Source: Glaciecola sp965658765
Lineage (GTDB): Bacteria > Pseudomonadota > Gammaproteobacteria > Enterobacterales > Alteromonadaceae
Length of the DNA: 21,401 nucleotides
Direction of reading: 5' to 3'
Assembly: GCA_965658765.1 (NCBI GenBank)
Contig: CBFHTO010000061.1
Location: 1 to 21,401, forward strand
Both the position numbers and the translations under genes were made by a program. This document shows, in pieces, positions 16,087 through 21,401 of the stretch. The notes under the pieces were generated by a model that saw only the letters and a list, made by a program, of their open reading frames with translations, was not told the origin of the DNA and ran no database searches. The first letter of the stretch is position 1. The number at the start of each line of letters is the position of its first letter.

Positions 16087-16185
16087 AAATATACGCGCGA
16101 TTACTCGATTGTTTATTAGTTATACCACCCTTGTGAGTTGGCGAGTTTTAAAGGGAATCGTCAGAGTCATAAGGGAGGGATGCGT

Positions 16186-16213
16186 ATTATACTTATGCCT
16201 CTCTATGATACAA
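16186..16213 (-). promoter_or_regulatory. Sigma70 promoter of tRNA-Trp-secE-nusG
   Basis: The minus strand shows TTGTAT (-35, 16208-16213), a 16-nt spacer and a perfect TATAAT (-10, 16186-16191). The following ACGCATCCCTCCC is a C-rich discriminator and initial region. Transcription would start near 16179, about 93 nt before the tRNA 5' end. No tuf or second tRNA is recognisable between the promoter and the tRNA. Confidence 0.7.
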
Positions 16214-16437
16214 GAAAAATATAATATTATCGATTTAGCGCCAGTTGCTACCGCTTCACAACACAGATAAATGGGGACAATTTACACTTGATTACTTGTA
16301 AATTTTTTGTGAACAGATTAGCGTAAGCTCTTTGCGAACCTTTGTTAATCCTCTTTTCATTGACAAGTTACACTATAAGTTAAAACTGACTTTCGCTTTG
16401 ACTAGCTCTTCATTAACAATGTTTAGGACAAATTTTG
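16214..16437. other. Divergent intergenic region with an inverted repeat
   Basis: Together with the tRNA leader this is a gene-free stretch of about 350 nt between divergent units. It contains TTTACA (16281-16286) and TGTAAA (16297-16302), a 6-bp dyad with 10-nt spacing, a possible operator. A TTGACA occurs at 16360-16365 but no -10 lies at a suitable distance, so I do not assign the promoter of the plus-strand genes. AGGA (16425-16428) is the ribosome-binding site for the next gene. Confidence 0.4.
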
Positions 16438-17286
16438 ATGAATAAAATGAGTACTGACTTTACTACTTTCACCTTAAATATTGATGAGGACATAGCACAT
16501 ATCGAGTTATCTCGCCCAGAAGCTATGAATAGTATGATCCCAGAATTTTGGCGTGAACTCCCTCAATGTATAAATGATATCGATGCAGGCAGTATGGCGC
16601 GAGTAATTGTCATCAGCTCAAGTGGAAAACACTTTAGCGCCGGTATGGATTTGAGCGTTTTCAGTAATATGGCGAAAAGCTTTGTGGGAGAGCCCGCAAG
16701 ACGTGCTGAAAAAATGCGCAGAATGGTTTTAGAACTACAAGAAAGCTTCACCGCTTTGGAGAAAGCACGGATGCCAGTGCTAGCTGCAGTTCAAGGAGGC
16801 GCAGTTGGGGGCGCCTTAGATATGATTTGTGCTTGTGATATGCGTTACTGTACCCAAGACGCATTCTTTACTATCAAAGAGACTGAGTTAGGCATGACAG
16901 CCGATGTTGGAACCTTGCAACGCATTGGTAATTTGATGCCAGACGGTATTGTGCGCGAATTAGCGTACACGGGCAGACGGATGACAAGCACTGAAGCGCA
17001 TCGCACAGGCTTAATAAACTCGGTATTTGAATCACAAGCTGAAATGATGGAAAGCGTTTTTGCTATTGCTCACAAAATCGCAGCAAACTCTCCTATGGCG
17101 GTTCACGGTTGCAAAGAAATGTTAAATTATGCAAGGGATCACAGCGTTCATGAGAGTTTAAACTATATGGCCACTTGGCAAAGTGGCATGTTTCAAATGC
17201 CAGATATAATGGAAGCGATGAAAGCTGCCCAAGAGAATAGAGAAGCAGAATACGAGCCTCTTTTTAACAAAACACAACAAATGTGA
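16438..17286 (+). CDS. Delta3,5-delta2,4-dienoyl-CoA isomerase-like crotonase (ECH1 type)
   Basis: A 282-residue enoyl-CoA hydratase/isomerase superfamily protein. The oxyanion-hole segments are GKHFSAGMDL (about residues 63-72) and AVQGGAVGGALDM (117-129). The region CDMRYCTQDAFF with IKETELG and TADVGTLQR closely matches mammalian ECH1. Asp128, Glu148 and Asp156 keep the 20- and 8-residue spacing of the rat catalytic acids Asp176, Glu196 and Asp204. The expected reaction is isomerisation of 3,5-dienoyl-CoA to 2,4-dienoyl-CoA in beta-oxidation of unsaturated fatty acids with odd-numbered double bonds. The start is the ATG at 16438, with AGGA 9 nt upstream. A TTG directly before it and an ATG at 16447 are less likely. 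It runs into the next gene, probably as an operon. The substrate is inferred from family residues. Confidence 0.88.
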   Translation: MNKMSTDFTTFTLNIDEDIAHIELSRPEAMNSMIPEFWRELPQCINDIDAGSMARVIVISSSGKHFSAGMDLSVFSNMAKSFVGEPARRAEKMRRMVLELQESFTALEKARMPVLAAVQGGAVGGALDMICACDMRYCTQDAFFTIKETELGMTADVGTLQRIGNLMPDGIVRELAYTGRRMTSTEAHRTGLINSVFESQAEMMESVFAIAHKIAANSPMAVHGCKEMLNYARDHSVHESLNYMATWQSGMFQMPDIMEAMKAAQENREAEYEPLFNKTQQM

Positions 17287-17300
17287 ATTACGGATATCTA

Positions 17301-17966
17301 ATGAAAATGCTTCCTTTAAATGACTTTGTTCATTATCAAGACGACGAGATATTAGAACGCTCAAAGGCGTTTTTGGCCTTTATAAAAACGCGGCACAGTG
17401 TACGTAAATTTTCATCAAAACCAGTCGACCGACAAGTAATTGAAAATGCGATTTTAGCAGCGGGTAGAGCGCCAAGCGGGGCCAATCATCAACCTTGGCA
17501 TTTTGCCGCGATCTCATCCTTAGAAATTAAGCAGCAAGTAAAGCAGCAGGCCGAACTTCACGAACAACGATTTTATTCTGGTGGTGCGTCTAAAGAATGG
17601 TTAGATGCGCTTGCCCCCTTAGGTACGGATGACCAAAAACCTTACTTAGAAATTGCACCTTGGTTGATTGCGATATTCAGTAAGAAAACAGGTGGGATAG
17701 AAGAAAATGGTGAGCAACAAAATTACTATGTTCACGAGTCAGTAGGGATCGCCACCGGCATACTTATTACATCGCTACATAATGCGGGACTTGCGACACT
17801 GACGCATACACCAAAACCTATGAGCTTTCTAAAGTCTATTTGTAAAAGACCCGATAACGAAAGACCTTACATGTTAATTGTCGTAGGGCATCCTAGCGAC
17901 GATGCACAAATCCCTGAACACGCCACGCTCAAAAAACCTTTACATCAAATCGCGAGCTTTTTATGA
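17301..17966 (+). CDS. Nitroreductase-fold flavoprotein, iodotyrosine deiodinase-like
   Basis: A 221-residue FMN-dependent nitroreductase superfamily protein. RHSVRKFSSKPV (31-42) and GRAPSGANHQPWHF (55-68) are the FMN-binding hallmarks. NYYVHESVGIATG and GLATLTHTPKPM follow. Its best match by eye is the iodotyrosine deiodinase (IYD) subgroup: Glu88, Tyr92 and Lys113 have the spacing (4 and 21) of human IYD Glu157, Tyr161 and Lys182, which clamp the substrate's amino-acid group. No membrane anchor or signal peptide is seen, so it is cytosolic like known bacterial IYD homologues. The start is taken as ATG 17301 (MKMLPLNDF); a GTG at 17283 overlaps the isomerase stop and would add six residues. 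The gap to the isomerase is 14 nt. The end lies 10 nt from a convergent gene, with no terminator visible. Confidence 0.85.
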   Translation: MKMLPLNDFVHYQDDEILERSKAFLAFIKTRHSVRKFSSKPVDRQVIENAILAAGRAPSGANHQPWHFAAISSLEIKQQVKQQAELHEQRFYSGGASKEWLDALAPLGTDDQKPYLEIAPWLIAIFSKKTGGIEENGEQQNYYVHESVGIATGILITSLHNAGLATLTHTPKPMSFLKSICKRPDNERPYMLIVVGHPSDDAQIPEHATLKKPLHQIASFL

Positions 17967-17976
17967 ACCTAACTTG

Positions 17977-19359
17977 TCAGCCTTGGTAATCTAACTCGAG
18001 CTGCTTGAGTAAGGCTAACACTTGTTTGGAAGAGCTCTCTACCTCTTGAATCTCTTTTAAAGCTTGTCCTACCTGGCCTCTATTATATAAGTCAACTGCA
18101 AGCTTTCCATGATAATGAACATGTCTATGAGGCTCTTCGAGTTGTATAAATGCCCTTTGAGATTTCATCCCCGAGTCACTCACACTGTCGTACCATTTGC
18201 CTAATCTACAACCGTGGTGGTCTGCCAGTTCGCTAGATTCTAAGCCTTCTTTACCGGCAATCATATTTACAAGGCGCTTTTTCCAAATCACATGGTCTGA
18301 TTGAGCTAACTTAATAATCTTCCCAGGAATATTTAATTCAGACAATACTAAAAGTTCGGCGTCGATGGTCTTTTGTATTCTATTTATGGCTTCTACAATG
18401 CTGTCAGTACTACTTACACTTTTTGATGAATGAGCAGCAATAGTATTAATACCCTTTGCTACTTCAGCAGAAGCCACTGTTTGTTCATTTAGCGAATTTG
18501 CGATTTGATTGGTGTTATCTGAAACTTTTTCAAATTCACTAACCATGTCTGCCATTTTGTCATTTACTAGGTCAATAGATGCTCGACCATCAGACACCAT
18601 TGTTTGATTAGTGCTTAAGGAGCTTAGTATTTCTGCGACTTGCTTTTCATAACTATTAATCAAACTTGTTATTTGAGCAGTCGCTCCCTCTGATCGTCCA
18701 GATAACAAATGTATTTCTTGCGCTATAACACCAAAGCCTAAACCATGATTACCCGCCCTAGCGGCCTCAACTGAGGCATTCATAGACAAGATATTGGACT
18801 GAAAAGCAATGCCTTTGATTTGTTCAGCGATTTCTCTAACTTGCTTAGTGAAGCTTGTTAATCCGCTCAGTTTTTCACTGTTATCAGATACTGCCTCTTG
18901 AATATTTTGAAATGCTTCAATCGCTTTTGTCAGGCTTGATGAGACTTCTTCGGCCATATTCAGAGAACTGCTCGTACCTGAATCAATGCTCTCGCTATAT
19001 CGTTTAACTTCTTCGACAGACGAACTCATTTCTTCAGCAGCTGAGGCGATTTGTTGTGAGTAACTCTCAACATTTTTTAAATCGTAAAGAAGCTGAGCTG
19101 AGAACACTGAGGCTTCATTGTTACCAATTGATAATTCAACCGAACTTGAAAGTTTTTGATTTGAATCGGTTTTTAATTTAGTAACCAAGGAACGTAGTGC
19201 ATCACCGAGTTCTGAATCATCATTGACTTCTACAGAATAATCTCCAGCCACTAGAGCATTCACAACATTCAACAGTTCAGTATTATGATGTGTTTGAAGC
19301 TCTTCTGATCCGTCAGAGTTAATCATTAAAGAATGGGCTTGCCCGTCATCTATATTCAT
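17977..19359 (-). CDS. Soluble methyl-accepting chemotaxis protein with C-terminal CZB zinc domain
   Basis: A 460-residue chemoreceptor with no membrane helix or periplasmic domain. Residues about 1-75 form a short hydrophilic region with a HAMP-like segment (LLNVVNALVAGDYSVEV). The long coiled-coil signalling domain has a candidate methylation stretch (ASAAEEMSSSVEE) and the kinase-contact tip GIAFQSNILSMNASVEAARA, very close to that of Tsr. The C-terminal CZB domain has His356 (HVIWKKRL), Cys384 (CRLGKWY), His411 and His415. The Cys-to-His spacings match the zinc ligands known in E. coli DgcZ. CZB receptors respond to zinc or to oxidants such as hypochlorous acid in studied cases; the stimulus here is unknown. 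No other che or flagellar gene is in the window, and no FliA-type promoter was found upstream. The gene stands alone, 169 nt downstream of the muramidase gene. Confidence 0.92.
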   Translation of the reverse strand: MNIDDGQAHSLMINSDGSEELQTHHNTELLNVVNALVAGDYSVEVNDDSELGDALRSLVTKLKTDSNQKLSSSVELSIGNNEASVFSAQLLYDLKNVESYSQQIASAAEEMSSSVEEVKRYSESIDSGTSSSLNMAEEVSSSLTKAIEAFQNIQEAVSDNSEKLSGLTSFTKQVREIAEQIKGIAFQSNILSMNASVEAARAGNHGLGFGVIAQEIHLLSGRSEGATAQITSLINSYEKQVAEILSSLSTNQTMVSDGRASIDLVNDKMADMVSEFEKVSDNTNQIANSLNEQTVASAEVAKGINTIAAHSSKSVSSTDSIVEAINRIQKTIDAELLVLSELNIPGKIIKLAQSDHVIWKKRLVNMIAGKEGLESSELADHHGCRLGKWYDSVSDSGMKSQRAFIQLEEPHRHVHYHGKLAVDLYNRGQVGQALKEIQEVESSSKQVLALLKQLELDYQG

Positions 19360-19528
19360 CTTTACAACCTAAAGGTTTATTTATCTGCACAGACACTAAT
19401 ATAGCCAATCTACAAAAGGAATTACTTCCTGCCCGCTATGATACGAAAGTAGTAATGCATTTGCAGGGAAGACGCTAATAATAACTGTTCCGCAATCTCA
19501 TATTCTCAAATGCTAAACACTTGTCTTA

Positions 19529-20128
19529 CTAGCTTAACTGCTCGTCAACGAATCCATTATTGATGGCGTATTTCGCTTCTAAATTCCTTCGACTCGGATA
19601 GGGGTCACCAAAGTCTTTTAATTCATCTATAGCGCTCGACCAATCGTGGTGAGTAACACATTTCCAAAATTCAGGGCAGTGTTTCTCCACACTACCGTAT
19701 TGAAACTCAAGTGATGCTATAACTGTTTGCCAATGCTGGGGCAGCGTTTGAAAGGCAATAGAACTGGCATTATTATAACGACTCACCAACTTGCTGACCA
19801 TGTCTCGTTTAACGGCGACATCAATCGCATGTGTTTCGTTTTCCGATAGTGATATTGGGTGACTTTTAAGAAAGGACTCTGCTTGTGTGCCTTGTAATCC
19901 AAGATAGGGGTATAGCTTACCAATCAACACTGGATTCAAACCAAGCTTTCGTAAATCGTGATGGTTACGAGCGCCTAAGTCAAAACCTGTGGCAATCGTA
20001 ACGCCACTTTTACTGTTAGGCACATCAGGCACATAGCCCTGCTTTTTTGAGCCTCCCTCGAGCCGACAAATAAACGTAAAATCGATATTCGAACATACAT
20101 CGTCAATATGACTATTATCTGATGCCAT
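19529..20128 (-). CDS. Pesticin/T4-lysozyme-like muramidase without signal peptide
   Basis: A 199-residue protein whose N-terminal half has FICRLEGGSKKQGYVP and SGVTIATGFDLGARN, the signature of the pesticin C-terminal (lysozyme-like) family, which cleaves the MurNAc-GlcNAc bond of peptidoglycan. Glu24 is the likely catalytic acid. Asp50 with Thr44 or Thr47 are candidates for the other catalytic residues; the spacing differs slightly from pesticin, so the exact assignment is open. The second half (SLEFQYGS, HHDWSSAIDELKDFGDPY, SRRNLEAKYA) is also family-like. There is no signal peptide, membrane helix or receptor-binding domain, so access to peptidoglycan would need a holin, a secretion system or lysis. 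GAGGTG is a good ribosome-binding site 7 nt before the ATG. The biological role (effector, phage remnant or housekeeping) cannot be decided from this window. Confidence 0.8.
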   Translation of the reverse strand: MASDNSHIDDVCSNIDFTFICRLEGGSKKQGYVPDVPNSKSGVTIATGFDLGARNHHDLRKLGLNPVLIGKLYPYLGLQGTQAESFLKSHPISLSENETHAIDVAVKRDMVSKLVSRYNNASSIAFQTLPQHWQTVIASLEFQYGSVEKHCPEFWKCVTHHDWSSAIDELKDFGDPYPSRRNLEAKYAINNGFVDEQLS

Positions 20129-20151
20129 AGTTGTTCACCTCACTTCCGTAG

Positions 20152-20199
20152 ATTATACAAGATCCTTCTTTATACACTTTTAGTCTATACCTAAGTGTA
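20152..20199 (-). promoter_or_regulatory. Candidate regulated promoter of the muramidase gene with a dyad at the -35 position
   Basis: The minus strand has a perfect TATAAT (20152-20157), about 24 nt before the start codon, but no recognisable -35 hexamer at 16-18 nt. Instead a 7-bp dyad, TACACTT (20173-20179) with AAGTGTA (20193-20199), covers that position. This arrangement would fit a promoter that depends on or is blocked by a regulator. It is inferred from sequence only. Confidence 0.35.
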
Positions 20200-20280
20200 A
20201 TAATTACAACCGTTATCGTTCAATTAATGACCGACAGGTATGCACGGATGAGGTTTATTTGGGTGATGTTTTTAGTCTAT
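20178..20280. repeat. 11-bp direct repeat flanking the region upstream of the muramidase gene
   Basis: TTTTAGTCTAT occurs at 20178-20188 and again, identically, at 20270-20280, 92 nt apart. The first copy is inside the dyad at 20173-20199; the second lies a few bases downstream of the ABC transporter stop. An 11-bp match inside a 157-nt gap is unlikely by chance. It may be a pair of regulator sites or a short target-type duplication. Confidence 0.5.
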
Positions 20281-20285
20281 GAAAT

Positions 20286-21401
20286 TCAATCTAAACCTAT
20301 AAAGCCTCCAGTTTGATGCGCCCATAATTTCGCATAAATTCCTTGTTGTTTTACTAGTTCGTTGTGATTGCCTGATTCGACGATTTTTCCCTTGTCTAAT
20401 ACGATGAGTCGGTCCATCTGAGCAATAGTAGAAAGACGATGCGCTATCGCCAAAACCGTCTTTTCGCGCATAATGTCGATGAGGCCTTCTTGGATCGCGG
20501 CTTCAACTTCAGAATCTAAAGCGGATGTCGCTTCATCCAAGATTAATATAGGTGCATCCTTGAGGATTACTCTGGCAATAGCAATTCGCTGGCGCTGACC
20601 TCCCGAGAGTTTTACACCGCGCTCTCCGACGTGAGCGTCATACCCACGTCGACCTTTAGCATCGCTTAATGAAAGAATAAAATCGTGTGCCTCAGCTTGC
20701 TTTGCCGCCGCTACCATCTGCTCCTCAGTCGCATCTATACGACCATACATAATGTTGTCTCTGACTGAGCGGTGCATCAGAGATGTATCTTGAGTCACCA
20801 TGCTAATTTGACTTCTCAGACTCTCTTGAGTTACCTGATCGATGGCTTGATCGTCAATAGAAATTGAGCCTTTTTGAGTGTCATAAAAGCGAAGTAAGAG
20901 ATTTACAAGCGTGCTTTTACCCGCGCCAGAGCGACCCACTAAACCAACTTTTTCCCCTGGTTTTATGTTCAATTTCAGAGCCTCAAAAACATTAATGAGT
21001 TCTTCGTTTTTACCCTGATATGAAAAATCGATGGCATTAAATTTTATTTCACCACCGTTTACCTTGAGTTTAGTTGCATTATCTTTGTCAGCAATTTCGG
21101 CGGGTACGGCAAGTGTATCGATACCATCTTGAACAGTACCAATGTTTTCAAAAAGCGACGAAACTTCCCACATTATCCATTGAGACATGCCATTTAAACG
21201 TAGACTCAAACTTACCGCGATCGCAATATCGCCCGGCCCCACAAGCCCTTGTGTCCATAAAACAAGTGCCAGAGCTGAAATACCAAATACTAATATCGAG
21301 TTTATGCCCCATAGGAGTGCCTGTAGGACAGTTACCAGTCGCATTTGAGGATAAACAGTATGCAAAAATCCGCTCATTCCCTCTTTAGCATAATCTTCTT
21401 C
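20286..21401 (-). CDS. ABC exporter, fused membrane/ATPase subunit (5' end beyond right edge)
   Basis: The frame is open to the window edge, so 371 C-terminal residues are visible and the true start lies outside. The visible part begins EEDYAKEGMSGFLHTVYPQM, within the membrane domain. A hydrophobic helix follows (about ILVFGISALALVLWTQGLV), then QWIMWEVSSLFENIGTVQDG. The nucleotide-binding domain has Walker A GRSGAGKST, the Q-loop SMVTQDTSLMH, signature LSGGQRQRIA, Walker B ILILDEATSALD and the H-loop AIAHRLST, all intact. This is a type IV (MsbA-like) exporter half-transporter that would act as a dimer in the inner membrane. The substrate cannot be told from sequence. It is on the same strand as the muramidase gene but separated by 157 nt, so co-transcription is uncertain. 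Confidence 0.93.
   Translation of the reverse strand, partial: EEDYAKEGMSGFLHTVYPQMRLVTVLQALLWGINSILVFGISALALVLWTQGLVGPGDIAIAVSLSLRLNGMSQWIMWEVSSLFENIGTVQDGIDTLAVPAEIADKDNATKLKVNGGEIKFNAIDFSYQGKNEELINVFEALKLNIKPGEKVGLVGRSGAGKSTLVNLLLRFYDTQKGSISIDDQAIDQVTQESLRSQISMVTQDTSLMHRSVRDNIMYGRIDATEEQMVAAAKQAEAHDFILSLSDAKGRRGYDAHVGERGVKLSGGQRQRIAIARVILKDAPILILDEATSALDSEVEAAIQEGLIDIMREKTVLAIAHRLSTIAQMDRLIVLDKGKIVESGNHNELVKQQGIYAKLWAHQTGGFIGLD

Noticed and set aside
15953..16270. Plus-strand frame of 105 codons containing WRDSNPQPSVLETAVLP
   Set aside because: It is the antisense of tRNA-Trp, a well-known source of false proteins; it has no ribosome-binding site support and spans the tRNA promoter region.
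16360..16379. TTGACA with TATAAG as a promoter for the isomerase gene
   Set aside because: The two hexamers are only 8 nt apart, far too close for a sigma70 promoter.
16087..16437. Possible degenerate tufB or additional tRNA upstream of tRNA-Trp
   Set aside because: I read both strands and found no EF-Tu fragment and no second cloverleaf; only promoter and dyad elements are visible.
17967..17976. Bidirectional terminator between the converging flavoprotein and chemoreceptor genes
   Set aside because: The gap is 10 nt and no hairpin with a T run is visible around it.
19360..19528. Possible FliA (sigma28) promoter before the chemoreceptor
   Set aside because: No GCCGATAA-type -10 with a TAAA -35 is present; only a weak TATATT and a 5-bp AGGAA/TTCCT dyad are seen.

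Overview
This window is a core translation/transcription block of a moderately AT-rich gammaproteobacterium, followed by a short accessory segment. The core proteins are close to Escherichia coli in length and motif. RpoB has exactly 1342 residues once its start is corrected. The composition and the flanking genes (soluble zinc-domain chemoreceptor, iodotyrosine-deiodinase-like flavoprotein, ECH1-like isomerase, signal-less muramidase) would fit a marine Alteromonadales-type bacterium. The lineage is an inference, not something the sequence proves.

Almost all of 1-16086 is transcribed on the minus strand. Read in the direction of transcription (right to left) the order is: tRNA-Trp, secE, nusG, terminator; promoter and L1-type leader, rplK, rplA; L10-type leader, rplJ, rplL, attenuator; rpoB, rpoC, terminator; promoter, rpsL, rpsG, hairpin/attenuator, fusA, and the first 25 codons of tuf at the left edge. 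Three strong sigma70-type promoters are visible (before rpsL, rplK and tRNA-Trp). At least two have G+C-rich discriminators, as expected for stringently controlled translation genes. The cis-acting RNA elements are the most readable regulatory content: a k-turn L10 leader, an L1 site, a candidate S7 site, the rplL-rpoB attenuator and an unexpected 12-bp hairpin between rpsG and fusA. The tRNA(Tyr/Gly/Thr)-tufB block that precedes tRNA-Trp in E. coli is absent here.

From 16438 the content changes. Two plus-strand genes run together: a delta3,5-delta2,4-dienoyl-CoA isomerase with all three catalytic acids, and a nitroreductase-fold protein carrying the Glu/Tyr/Lys substrate-lid signature of iodotyrosine deiodinase. 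They converge, with a 10-bp gap, on a minus-strand group: a soluble methyl-accepting chemotaxis protein with a C-terminal CZB zinc domain, a 199-residue pesticin/T4-lysozyme-like muramidase without a signal peptide, and an ABC exporter subunit cut by the right edge.

No CRISPR array, insertion sequence, integrase, rRNA or obvious prophage module was found. Nothing here is a convincing new multi-gene system. The points most worth a second look are the deiodinase-like/isomerase pair, the signal-less muramidase with its dyad-containing promoter region, and the rpsG-fusA hairpin.
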